The notes beneath the pieces were generated by a model. The model had not been told where the DNA came from. It saw only the letters and a list, made by a program, of their open reading frames with translations, and searched no databases. The position numbers were made by a program, and so were the translations under genes. This document shows positions 20,440 through 31,388 of a DNA stretch of 64,000 nt, in pieces; the first letter of the stretch is position 1; each line of letters begins with the position of its first letter. This DNA is from Adiantum capillus-veneris (lineage: Eukaryota > Streptophyta > Polypodiopsida > Polypodiales > Pteridaceae): the NCBI GenBank assembly GCA_014529385.2, contig JABFUD020000234.1, forward strand, positions 1 through 64,000, in the 5' to 3' direction.

Positions 20440-22330
20440 CTAACATACCTATTTCACACACTTTATTTGAAATTGCAAGGTGGTGTATCTAGGAGACATC
20501 AACAATTGGATCCACATTTCAAGCCTTGATTATAATGGCCGAGTGGTGGATCTTTCATCTACTTCTCAATTCTTAGTGTAAATAGCCAACTGGTAGATCT
20601 AGGATCTACTCATCCCACAAACTTTGTGTGAAACTACAAGTGTCATGACGGCCAAGTGTTGAATGCACGTAACATTAATACATGGTTAGAATGGCCAAAT
20701 GATGGATCTACGGTATGCACCCACCTACCAATACTTAGTTAGAATGGCCAAGTGGTGGATCTATAGTATATCTTTCCTATAAACACTATTTAAAATTGAT
20801 AGATGGTGGACGTAGAAGAAACCAACCATTGCATCCACCTTGAAAAATTTGGTTAGAATGGCCAAGTGGTGGATCTAAATTGCAGTTACCTTCAAAACTT
20901 GGTTAGAATGGCTAAGTGGTGGATCTAAGGTCTACATATTGAACACACTTTGTTTAAAATGAGAAGTTGGTGGGTATATGAGAAACCAACCATTGCATCC
21001 ACCTTACAAGACCTGGTTAGAATGACTAAGTGGTGATCTAAGGTCTATCTTTGTCACACACTTTTTTGAAAGTTGTAAATTGGAGGATTTAGGAGACACC
21101 AAACATTACACCCACATTCCAAAACTTGGCTAGAATGGCCAAGTGTTGGATCTTGGATGCACTCACTCTCCAAGACTTGGTTAAAATGGACCACTAGGGA
21201 ATCTTAGGTCTACCTATTTCATGCACTTTATTTGAAATTGCAAGGTGGTGGATCTAGGAGACGCCAACAATTGGATCCACATTTCAAACCTTGGTTAGGA
21301 TGACCAATTGGTGGATCTTTGATGCACACACTTTCCAAATCTTAATTGGAATGGCCAAGTGGTGGATCTAGGGTCTACTCATCCTACAAAATTTGTGTAA
21401 GAATTACAAGTCTTATGCTGGCCAAGTGTTGAATGCATCTAACTTTAAGACATGGTTAGAATGACCAAGTGGTGGATGATGGATGCACCCACCTACCAAT
21501 ACTTGGATCATGGATGTACCCACCTATCAATACTTTGTTAGAATGGCCAACTGGTGGATCTAAGGTCTACATATTGCACACACTTTGTTTAAATGTGAAA
21601 TTGGTGGATGTAAGAGAAACCAACAATTGCATCCACCTTGTAAGATTTGTTTAGAATGTCCAAGTGGTGGATCTTAATTGTAGCCACCTTCAAAACTTGG
21701 TTAGAATGGCCAAGTGGTGGATCTAAGGTCTACATATTGCACACACTTTTTTTGGAATAGGAAGTTGGTGTATGTAGGAGAAACCAACCATTGCATTCAC
21801 CTTGCAAGACGTGCTTAGAATGGCCAAGTGGTGAATCTGAATTGCAGCCATCTTCAAAACTTGGTTAGAATGGTTAGGTTCTGGATCTAAGGTGTGCATA
21901 TTTCACACACTTTGCTTAAAATGGGAAGTTTGTGGATGTAGGAGAAACCAACCATTGCATCCACCTTGGAAGACCTAATTAGAATGGCCAAGTGGTGGAT
22001 CTTGGATGCATCCACCTTCCAAGAATTGACTAGAATGGCCAAATAGTGAATCTAGTATCTACCTATCCTACATACTTTATTTGAAGATGCAATGTGATGG
22101 ATCTAAGATACACCAACAATTGCACCACCTTTCAAAGACTTTCTTAGAACGGCCAAGTGGTGGATCTTTGATGCACCCACCTTTCAAGGCTTGGTTAGAA
22201 TGGCCAAGTGGTGGATCTAAGATGGATACAATCTTGAAAATGTATTTCAAATGGTTTATTTTAAAGGATTCAAGATAACCTACCTTGAAAAGCTTATTCT
22301 AGATGACTTTTGGGATCTAGAATACACCTA
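20440..22330. repeat. Degenerate satellite, type 1
   Basis: Dozens of imperfect copies of a core GGCCAAGTGGTGGATCT occur, mostly preceded by TTGGTTAGAAT, with intervals alternating near 50 and 110 bp (for example near 20859, 20909, 21656, 21706, 21821 and 21869). Between cores, phrases such as CCAACCATTGCATCCACCTT recur. Open frames through it repeat Trp-Pro-Ser-Gly-Gly and are not genes. Confidence 0.9.
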
Positions 22331-22399
22331 CTTTGGTTATCAAATGTCTAAATTGGATAAATATTTAATTTAGAATCTAAAAGTCTTGAAGAGTGTAAA

Positions 22400-23370
22400 T
22401 AAAATGTTACGTGTCAACTAAGTTTTATACGCTTTCTAAAATTATTACATTCAACGTGTCATTATAAATTCTAAGTAGTTATTTGTGTTTTGTTGGATTT
22501 CAAAGAAAAAATGGTTCAAAATTGAAAATCTGTGACGGTTCCTGTTAGTGTTGACTTTGCAAGTAATGATAAGAGAAAATGGTACTTAGACATTTATGGA
22601 GTGCAAGGTGCACAATTTCATAAAGTGCATGTCTTTGTGTCTAGTGAAGACGAATATGAAAATAGATATGATGATCTAGGGTAGGTAGTCTCTGCAAGTG
22701 TTTCAACAGTTGAAGGACATCCTGACATTGAGTGCATTAACAATGGGATACCTGAAAATTCTGAGTACCAACTACTGGCAAATTCCTATTCATTGAAAAA
22801 ATGGTCAAAGACAAGGAAGAGACAATGTTTTCATGAGGTTGGGATGTTAATGAAGATTTATTTGATACCAGTGCAGATATGCTACAAGATGCAATTATTA
22901 TTTCTTTGAAAGGCAAGCAGGTGAAGAATAAGAAATCAAATAAGAAGACCACAACCAAAAAGGCAAGGGGTGTTACAACAGTTGGTGTTGCAGATGTAGA
23001 TAAGGCCATTTTGAGATCAAAGGACACAAGCAATCAACCCTTATTAAGGTTTTTGGATCCTAATTTCCAGAACGAGGTCCAAAAATCAAAGAATACACAT
23101 CTTCAAAAGGGTATGACTATTCTCCATTATGGTGGTGATAAGTATTTCCATGAGACTTGGAAGAAGTTGTGCGAGATATCTCCAAGTGCAGCAACAGCTA
23201 GGTACTCACTTTTGGAGGATCCAAATTTCATTTTTGTGGACAATGAGATATATATTGTAGATGATGTAGAAGATGGAAATTCAACAGGATATATAAATAG
23301 TACTCATGGTCTAAGTATAGGCCCATATGTATGTTATACTTTTGATCCCAATTTTTCCACCTTGGCATAA
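22400..23370 (+). pseudogene. Coding-like island within the satellites, unknown protein
   Basis: Two frames read as protein. About 22540-22683 gives VDFASNDKRKWYLDIYGVQG up to a stop. 22879-23370 is a 163-codon frame with a Lys-rich segment (KGKQVKNKKSNKKTTTKK) and a globular-looking part (LRFLDPNFQNEVQK, MTILHYGGDKYFHETWKKL). The family is not recognised. It interrupts the satellite and may be a remnant of an inserted element. Confidence 0.4.
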
Positions 23371-23870
23371 AGTCACCACAACACAAATTAGCTTGGATAA
23401 ATGTGGCTATGTTTGTGTTGAAACCCTACGCCACATAGAAAGTGGTGAAGAGCTTCTTGCAGAATATGAATTTACATGACATCACTCAAATCTCATGATA
23501 AAGTCCCTTATGAAAGCTATTGATAATCTATTTGAAACCGACTCATTTCTGAGTATGTGTCATGATAAACACCATGAGTTGTGAGGGAATTACCATGTTA
23601 TGCAATGAATACTTGATTTCATACAAAAATATATTTCTAGAGTGATATCCATTGAATTTCACAAGGTTTTTTGAGCTAGCATAATAATTCTCTATTTCAA
23701 AGTTCATGTATCATGTTAAACATAATCCATACAATAATTTGTATCTCATTGTACATAATTTATCAGAGCATAAACTTATGCATTAGCAATTTATGCAATA
23801 GTTCACTTTGAATGCATTTTTTATTTTTTACCGTTAAGAATATCCCAAAAGTGGAGTTTGGATGTACCAA
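23371..23870. other. AT-rich non-coding interval
   Basis: No frame, repeat or structure was recognised. Satellite cores resume about 23880. Confidence 0.4.
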
Positions 23871-24460
23871 ACCCCTATAAAACTTGTTTAGAATAGCTAA
23901 ATGTTAAGTAAAGGATGCACTTTTCCATCCATCCTTGCTTAAAGTGTCTTGATGGTGGATTGGAAATTTTCTTGCTCCTCTCAAGGACTTTTTTAGATTG
24001 GACAAATGGCGGATCTAAGATGCACCCATATTTATACAATGTTGAATGGAAAAGTACTAGTTTAATGAGTACACCAACCACCCCTCCACAACTTGTTTGG
24101 AATGTTTGGTTTAAGATGTTACCACCTTCTAAGACTTGTTTAGAATGGCCAAATGGTAGTTCTAAGTTTCACTCATTTGTCCTTTGGCTATTTAGAAGAT
24201 TCAAGTTATGGGTATAAATTTCACATCCCATTCTAATAGCTATTTAGAATGGCCAAGTAGTGAACCTCATATGCACATTTCCTTAAACAAATATGTTTCA
24301 AATCGTGAATTCATGGTATATGAAGCATATTTCCTTCCAAAACTTGTTAAGAATGTCCAATTGGTGGATCTAGGATGTACAAGATCTTTTAGAATAGATT
24401 GTTTGGAATGGATTCCTCTACTAGTATGGATATGTTTCCTTGCCCTATATTTATACCACA
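23871..24460. repeat. Degenerate satellite, type 1 (second block)
   Basis: Cores such as GAATGGCCAAATGGTAG, GGACAAATGGCGGATCTAAG and TGTCCAATTGGTGGATCTAGG continue the first satellite with more divergence. Confidence 0.75.
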
Positions 24461-24599
24461 ACGAGTGGAATCTTCATTGGTTCTACACAACAACCAACAC
24501 AAAAACTTTCATTGTCAAGTACCATATGTACTTTTTTCCCAGTTTCAAGGTTAGAAAAGTTGAAGCTTAAAACCACAATAAACATATTACAACGGACTA

Positions 24600-26130
24600 T
24601 AAGTTAGACAAGTGATGGAGATTGACAACAAATATTCCATGATACTTTAGGTTGAACGAGTGGTGGAGATTGAGACTAAATTACCCATCATACTTGTGGT
24701 TGGGCATATAATGAAGCTTGAGAGCAATGAATCATTGACACTAGGGATATATATTGAAGATAAGATAGAAGCTTGTGGCCATGCAGTGTGTCTATCTCTA
24801 TTTTTATGCTTCAATGGAGCTTATCTTGGACAAGTGATGGACCTAGTGGCTCTCTACACTTGAATGGGACATAGCTTGGACAAGTGGAGAACCATATGGA
24901 TCTTGATGCTTCAATAGAGAATAGATCTAGTAAGTGATGGATATATGGTTCCCTATGCCTGAATGGAGCATAGCTTGGACAATTGGTGGACCTTATGGCT
25001 CTCTATGCTTCAATAGACCATAGATTGAACAAGTGGTGGACCTTGTGGATCTCTATGGTCAATTGTAGTTTAGCTTAAACAAGTGGTGGACCTTGTGGCT
25101 GTATATGCTTCAATAGAGCATACTTTGGACAAGTAGTAAACCTTATGGTCCTCTATGATTGAATGGAGCATAGCTTGGACACATGGTGGAACTATGGCTC
25201 TATATGTTTCAATAGATCTTAGATCGGTGGACATTGTATCTCTCTATGATTGAATAGAGTAGAGCTTGGACAAGTGGTGGAACTCATAAATCTCTATGCT
25301 TGAGTAAATCATAGATTGGACAAGTGGTGGTGACTATATTGTTCTCTATGCTTGAATGGATCATAGCTTAGAAAAGTGGTAGACCTTATGCTTGAATGAT
25401 CCTCTATGATTGAATGGAGCATAGCTTGGACAAGTTAGAAATTATGGTTCTCTATGCTTCAATAGAGCCTAGATTTAGTGGTGGATCTTGTGGCTCTCTA
25501 TGCTAGAATGGCACTTTGCTTGGACACGTAGTGGACCTTGTGGATACCTATGGTGGAATGGAGCATAGCTTAAACAAGTGTTGGATTTAATGGCTCTCTA
25601 TGATTCAATATAGCATAAATTGGACAAGTGGTGGACCTTATGGTCCTCTATGCTTTAATGGAGCATAGCTTAGACAAGTGGTGGACCTTATGGCTCTTTG
25701 TCTTTCAATAGAGCAAAGATTGGACACGTGGTGAACCTTGTATCTTTCTATGCTTGAATGGGTTAGTTCCTTGGACAAGTGGTGGATCTTAGATCTATAC
25801 CCTTCAATAAAGCATAGACTAGACAAGTGATGGACCTTGTGTTTTTCTATGCTTGAATCAATCTTAGCTTGGACAAGTGGTGGGTCTTGTGGCTCTCTAT
25901 GCTTGAATGGAGCATAATTGGACAAGTGGTGGACCTCATGGCTCTCTATGTTTGAATAGAGCATAGAATGGGACCTTATGGTCCTCTATGATTGAATGTA
26001 ACATAGCTTGGACAAGTGGTGAACCTTATGGCTCTCTATGTTTCAATATGGTATATATTATACAAGTGGTGGATCTTATGGTCCTCTATAACTCAATAGA
26101 GCCCAGCTTGGACAAGTGGAATGGAAAGGT
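24600..26130. repeat. Degenerate satellite, type 2
   Basis: A 60-75-bp unit recurs about 20 times around AGCTTGGACAAGTGGTGGAC and CTCTCTATGCTTCAATAGAG. The half TATGCTTCAATAGAGCATA is itself an imperfect inverted repeat. The core AAGTGGTGGANCT is shared with type 1, which points to a common origin. Confidence 0.9.
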
Positions 26131-26730
26131 AGTGAACCTAAGATGCATTTTTTTCTCTTACACCACCATGTTTAGAATGGTCTTGTGATGGATCTTGGAT
26201 GCACCAAACCTTCCACAATTTGTTTCAAAAGGGAAAGTAATAAATACAAGATGCACTTTTCCTTCTCACACCTTGCTCAAAGTGGCTTGGTGGTGGATTA
26301 AGATTTCCCTTACACTTCAATAAGAACTTGAACTTCAAATCTCCAAGTGATGCATCTAAGAAACAATATGTAGTCTATAACTTTTTAGAACGGACAAGTG
26401 GCAGATCTAAAATTCACAAAGCTTCTATAAGTTGTTTGAAATGGTCACTTATTGTGGATCAAGGATGTGATAACTGGTGAAAAATGTTTGTGGTGGATTT
26501 AAAATACACTCACTCTGATAGTATCCATTTAGAATGGCCAAGTGGTGGACCTTGGATGGATGGACACTTCAACAACTATGATTGAATCTTTGATTGAGCT
26601 AGTATCTACTCTTCCATGATTTCTAGATTGGCCAAGTGGTGAGCCTTGGATGGATGGACACTTCAATAACTATGATTGAATCTTTGATTGAGCTAGTATC
26701 TACTCTTCCATGATTTCTAGATTGGCCTAG
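26131..26730. repeat. Satellite type 1 (third block) ending in a 94-bp duplication
   Basis: Type-1 cores resume. At the end, a 94-bp unit beginning near CCTTGGATGGATGGACACTT (26550 and 26644) is repeated almost exactly, including ATTGAGCTAGTATCTACTCT. Confidence 0.85.
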
Positions 26731-27093
26731 CATTAGGAGAAAGCTGGACTCACTTTTGGGCCTTTCAGTTCTAGAGAGAGAGTGGTGCTCGACCAATGAG
26801 GAAGAGGCTAACGTTACGTTGAAAATCGACATTTTGGAGTCAAGCTCTTTCAAAAAAAGGGAGGAAATATTATTTTGGTTCATCAAATTTCACAATTTCA
26901 CGCTTTCAAGGCATAAATGCCGTAAGTCGTACTAACTCTATACCGAGGAATTTCAGAACTTTCATTGAAGACTCTATCTAGTATCTTTGTTCCCGCCCAA
27001 ATATGACTTTGAGTAGCTCTACTTCCCTCTCAAAACTTCTTTCCTTGTTCATATTTGTGCTAACCTTTCTATGTATTCATTCTACTGCACACC
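26731..27093 (+). other. Open coding-like stretch upstream of the unknown gene
   Basis: About 26737-26935 is open in one frame with protein-like composition (KLDSLLGLSVLEREW, VTLKIDILESSSFKKREEIL). It may be an upstream exon or another element's remnant. The rest is non-coding. Confidence 0.3.
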
Positions 27094-28416
27094 ATGTCTA
27101 CTTCTCGAAGGCCTAGCACTACCATTGACTATGTTAGCATTTTTAACAGTTATACTACATACGATCAAGCATGGATTCCATCTCGAATAACTATCGGAAG
27201 TTGGGTTCTACTGCAAACTAGGAGGAGGAAGAGGAGGCAACGCAATGATTTCGTGGAGGCTTTCAAGGGTCAAGTTTAAGAGTTTAAAGTGTGTGCACAA
27301 AGAAAGCGGGTGAAAGAGGTCCTCATACAACATGCTTTCCAGCATGCAGACTTAAGGTTGCAAACATCTCCTCTAAGTTTTCCAAGGCATCGACCCAACT
27401 GTAAGTTATTTCAGTATCTCACTTAGTGCATGATTATATTTGAATATTAAGTGGTGGATATCATCTTTGGTATGTTTCATATATTTATCCATCGAATAGG
27501 ACAGATTGGCAACTAGTTGAGAGCATAGTTGGGATTTTTTATGCTTTCCATGCGTTTATTGGTGAGCAAATGTATCGAGGAAGACAACACAAGGAACTTG
27601 CAGATAATGGAATTTTCTTTTATGATATGTCATATGTGGAACCGAGAACTTCCATTGGTTGGCGTCGTGTAGCTCCTTTGTCACTTTCATCCTTTGACAG
27701 CAAGGATTGGTCCTTGCCTGCTTCGCAAACTAGTGAAAGCTTTAGGAATAAGTTGTTTCAGGATATACAAAAGTCCTTCAAGTATTCAATTTCCACAAAA
27801 ATAGTTCGGCTCACACTATTTATGCCTCTTGAAGTGTTTGTAGATTTTTTCTTCGATGAGCAAATAAGAACTACCGCAACAATGTTCATTTGCAAGTTTG
27901 AGAGCTGTTTGGATTTTTTAGATGATAACTGGGATAGTAAACAATCACAGAACAAAATCTGTATTTTGCAAAAGAAGTCCATAATTTGCAAGTTCATTAT
28001 AAGCTCTCAAAATTTCTTAGTATCGTTTTACTATATTAGATATCATCTTCTTAGTGGGCAGCTTATTCCACTCGACCAAGATACAGAGAACAGCCTCGAG
28101 AACAAACCTTTATCAATGGAGCTCTACTTTCAAGACAGCCTACTTACTGTGATGGAGACAATGTCAAGCACAACTCTTGCACAGCTCAGGATAGATCTTA
28201 CATGCGAAGAACTTCCACTTTTGCCGGAATTGTATGCATTCAGTCTCAACAATAGAAAGTTGCTTACTAAATCAATAAATTTTGATTGTCTTTAATACAC
28301 TATGACAGAATCTAACTTTTTCTTCTTTTCAGATTCCAAAGCGCAAGGAAAAAACAACATTGTGCAAGGAGTCACTAACAAATACACTTCACTTAATTGC
28401 TTCCACCGGAAGCTAG
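27094..28416 (+). CDS. Intron-bearing gene of unknown family
   Basis: An ATG at 27094 opens a frame (MSTSRRPSTTIDYV) that stops at 27279. A second frame spans a well-formed 99-bp intron (GTAAGT at 27401, AATAG ending 27499). Joining it gives a continuous read into a frame open to 28295, about 265 codons, with TDWQLVESIVGIFYAFHAF, an Arg/Trp-rich WRRVAPLSLSSFDSKDW and LFMPLEVFVDFFFDEQ. A possible last exon starts after TTCTTTTCAG (28333) and ends at TAG near 28416. No motif is recognised. It converges on the minus-strand protease and RGQ genes and may belong to the same mobile unit. How the first ATG frame connects is unresolved. Confidence 0.4.
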
Positions 28417-28608
28417 GTCACATACCTTGTGCACGCAAAGAGCTTTGATGCCATGCAAACCATGATGTACTCTTCAAAATGACTAATGCAGAGACATTTT
28501 TTGGCGGTCAAACAATGTTTCAAAAATGTACATTTTCAATGTTTCAAAACTTTACATATTGTGTTGTTTCTGTCAAGATTTATACAAGTAATTTTCTCCC
28601 TTTCCCTG

Positions 28609-29038
28609 CTACTTTCCTCTCCCCTGGATTGTGCCACTCGTCCCCTGTCCTCTCCCCCAGTTTGTGTCACTCGTCCCTTGCCCTCTGCTCCAATTGCTCT
28701 CCTGCCCTCTGCTCCGGTTGCTGCTACCTCTGCCTCTAGGGACGCTGGTCTCGGGCATCCTTTCGCGTTGCTCGAAGTCATGGGCCTCTTCCATGGCTTC
28801 CCATGCTTCTTGCACCTGTGAAGCTTCCCACTGTTCTTGCTCTTGCCGTTGACATGTAGCCAATTCCTCTACTTCTGGGGCGTCCGCATAATATTGGTTT
28901 ATTACTTCTTGCATATTTCGAACTTCTTCTTGAGTCTGATTGTGGGGTTGCATCATTTTGTTAATGCGAGCCTCTTCAAACTCCTCAGCTCTCACCGCTT
29001 TCTCTCTTGTGCGTCTATTTACCGAGATTATAATATGC
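28609..29038 (-). CDS. RGQ-rich, Glu/Gln-rich ORF
   Basis: On the minus strand a frame is open from about 29038 to 28609. The first half is acidic and Gln-rich with coiled-coil character (QTQEEVRNMQEVINQ, EVEELATCQRQEQEQW). The second half has spaced Arg-Gly dipeptides (GRGSSNRSRG, then NWSRGQGTSDTNWGRGQG), typical of RNA-binding RG/RGG tails. There is no upstream ATG before RINKMM, so it may be a 3' exon entered through an AG near 29026. It starts just after the stop of the Ulp1-like gene on the same strand and could be an alternative last exon of it. Confidence 0.45.
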
Positions 29039-29048
29039 TAGATGGCCA

Positions 29049-29767
29049 TTACAAAAAAATGTCGCACTCGTTGGGGGTGTAGTTATGTAATCGAAGTTCC
29101 TGTAGAAGCATGATACAGACATTTGTTGCTTCATACATACGTTGCAGCAAACAATAAAACAGCAGATTACTTACGTTCGGTACATCCATAATTTGACTGA
29201 TGAGCAACAGGGCATTCAAACAGGTTCGCCAGCCACAACTATAGTCATCAGTCTGCGTGGGCACGATTACCCGTTCGTGCCGGACTACATTTCCTAGATC
29301 ATGTTCTAACAAAAGATGCTCTACACAGCATACAAGTTTTTTCACGGCACTACATACATAACCACTTGAGTCAGCAACACATTACAAAGAGACACTACCT
29401 TCCAAATGTACCCAAATGGACCTTACATTTTTACACGACCGTGAAACGCCCTGCTTTGCCCGGAGTTTGCGTAGTAAACAATCTTAGCTTCCATGTCAAA
29501 TAACATCAGACTCCAATGATCACTATAGAGACACCATCAAAGATGAGGAGAGATTCTCAATGCAACATGTTTTTTACAAGGCAAGAAAATACTCACGATT
29601 GATTGTACGCAGTGACCAGAAAGCGCGCTAGATCAAAGTTGACTCTGCTAAACCAGTTCATCACACTCAAAAAGGAAACTGAGTTGTTTTGTAGATAAGG
29701 CGATATCAGCGAATCTATTACGTATACTTTCTCTTGAACCTCAGGGGACAGAAGCGAGACAGCGTGG
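29049..29767 (-). CDS. Ulp1-like (C48) cysteine protease, 3' exons
   Basis: Four minus-strand exons fit together with GT-AG introns and matching phases: 29767-29597, 29522-29427, 29349-29175 and 29099-29049 (stop). The joined product, about 163 residues, holds the catalytic His in DHWSLMLFD and the C48 signature PTQTDDYSCGW, with oxyanion Gln and nucleophile Cys. The usual Asp of YYDSL is changed (YYANSG). His and Cys are about 70 residues apart, as in Ulp1/SENP enzymes, which process SUMO or similar modifiers. Ulp1-like domains are also carried by plant DNA transposons. The amino-terminal part is not identified; the first exon needs an upstream phase-2 partner. No stop interrupts these exons. 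Confidence 0.75.
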
Positions 29768-29878
29768 CTAACATGAACAAATGGCAGAGATTAGACTTGA
29801 GGTATTTTAGCGGGTTGTCACTGCCACAAACCTGTGAGTCAATAGCAAGCGAGTGGGGAAACTATCAAATTCCATCCA

Positions 29879-30170
29879 CCACTGACTCGCTTGGTATTGA
29901 CCCATGTCTTAACGGAAGTGAGCCATTATAAAGAAAAACTTGACAACGACTGCCGCAAAGACATGCGTCAATACCGAGCGAGTCAGTGGCGGATTCCAAT
30001 TCCATAAGCCACTGACTCGCTTGGTATTGACCCATGTCTTTAAGGTAGTGAGCCAATATAAAGAAAAACTTGGCGACTACCGCAAAGACATGGGTCAATA
30101 CCGAGCGAGTAGTACCACTGTCCAATTTCATAAGCCACTGTCTCGCTTGGTATTGACCCATGTCTCGGTA
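29879..30170. repeat. Inverted-repeat array 1 (about 128-bp period)
   Basis: CACTGACTCGCTTGGTATTG at 29880 pairs with its reverse complement at about 29966-29988. A second unit at 30009 pairs with about 30084-30110. A third left arm lies at 30136. Loops contain AGTGAGCCA(A/T)TATAAAGAAA. The core TCGCTTGGTATTGACC matches that of arrays 2 and 3. It lies between the protease exons and the H3-like gene, possibly within an intron. Confidence 0.9.
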
Positions 30171-30312
30171 AAGACCCATTTAATGAGCATGATAATTAAA
30201 GAGCATGAGAATTACCACAAAGCAACATTGACGACCTCATTCGTTGCAAGCGAGTCGGTGAAACTGCGCATGCACCGGAAGTCTAGATTATCGAGGTTCA
30301 AAATGCAGCCTC

Positions 30313-31274
30313 CTACGACCTTGCAGGCAACTGTATCTGCACATGCAGAGGCGCTGAGCTCAACAAAATTCTCAACTCCTCTTCAATCTCTTCGTTGATT
30401 TTCTCTAAAATAATTGACTCATCCGATACATTGGATGGCCCTTGTGATGCAAATCCTTGCCCTTGCCTTTCTTGAGCTGGCTCCCTGGCTGCCTCAGGCT
30501 CCTCCCTAACAACCTCCCTAATAGCCTCAGGCTCCTCAGGCTCCGGATCATTTTCCTTCAATATTGGTTGCTCCATAGATGCCTCAAGCTCCACCCTGGC
30601 CTACTCTTGCCCCTCATCATCCCTTATTGGCTGCGGATCCTCCATGACTTGCTCATTTTGGTGTCTAGCTGGCTCCTCAATAACTGTCTCTGTTTCTTCC
30701 ATGACTGCCTGGGGGTCCACTCTAACTTGCTCATGCCCCTCTACGGCTATCTCAGCCTGCCCATCTGTGGCGTTTCTCTCGACCCGTGATCGGGTCCTTC
30801 TGCTGTTTTTTTCAGCCCTAGACGGCTCTGTCTGTCGTGCACGAGGATGGAGAGGGGGGATGTTGAGAATATCCATGGTTCTACTATCCCGGATAGGCAC
30901 TAGCTGAAGTAGCCCATCGTAGCGGAAATGCAGCCTACGAAGAGTATCAAAATCCCGCGGCATGATAGTGACGCGGTGTGCATGGGCAGCCAGGATATAT
31001 CCATCGCGCTGAAGAATTCCACGAGGTACTCTTCAGCAATTTCTTGAAGGCAGAGTAGTGCACTGCTGGCCCATCGCATGCCAACTCTCCACTGCTCACA
31101 AATCTCCCGCACTACTCGTTGGAAAGGGAGACGTGGAATAGCAGGTTGAACGTGTCGTTCTATCCTATACATCTCTTGCAGTACACCTCTGTGCGCCTCA
31201 TATCGTCATCTTCTTGCTTGAGCATTCAAAGATTCACCTGTTGCCCTCTTAGCCGTGGCCTTTACACGAGGCAT
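30313..31274 (-). pseudogene. Divergent histone H3-like gene with long acidic C-terminal extension
   Basis: From ATG 31274 the minus strand reads MPRVKATAKRATGES, aligning with the H3 tail (Lys4, Thr6, Ala7 and Gly12 kept; Lys9-Ser10 become Arg-Ala). It then gives RYEAHRGVLQEMYRIERHV, RLPFQRVVREICEQW, SALLCLQEIAEEYLVEFF and, after a frameshift near 31005, AHAHRVTIMPRDFDTLRRL. These are the H3 histone-fold helices in order, and loop 1 has canonical H3 length. Where H3 would end, a Glu/Pro/Arg-rich extension of about 180 codons continues (EEPEAIREVVREEPEA). Breaks are TGA at 31208-31206, the frameshift, and TAG at 30603-30601. It is probably a pseudogene or a copy with assembly errors. H3 packs DNA in nucleosomes; a C-terminal extension is atypical. 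Confidence 0.75.
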
Positions 31275-31388
31275 CTCTACAAATAGCATAACACCAAAAG
31301 AAAATTCATTTGTCAACACAAGGGACTTTAGATTTCAAAAAAGGTTAGTACAAGAAAATAGGTGCATAGGAAAGAGTTTGCCTTGCCT

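Noticed and set aside
21469-24570. Short frames repeating Trp-Pro-Ser-Gly-Gly
   Set aside because: They are translations of the satellite core GGCCAAGTGGTGGATCT.
29865-30179. A 104-codon minus-strand frame
   Set aside because: It lies entirely within inverted-repeat array 1, so its protein repeats follow the DNA repeat.
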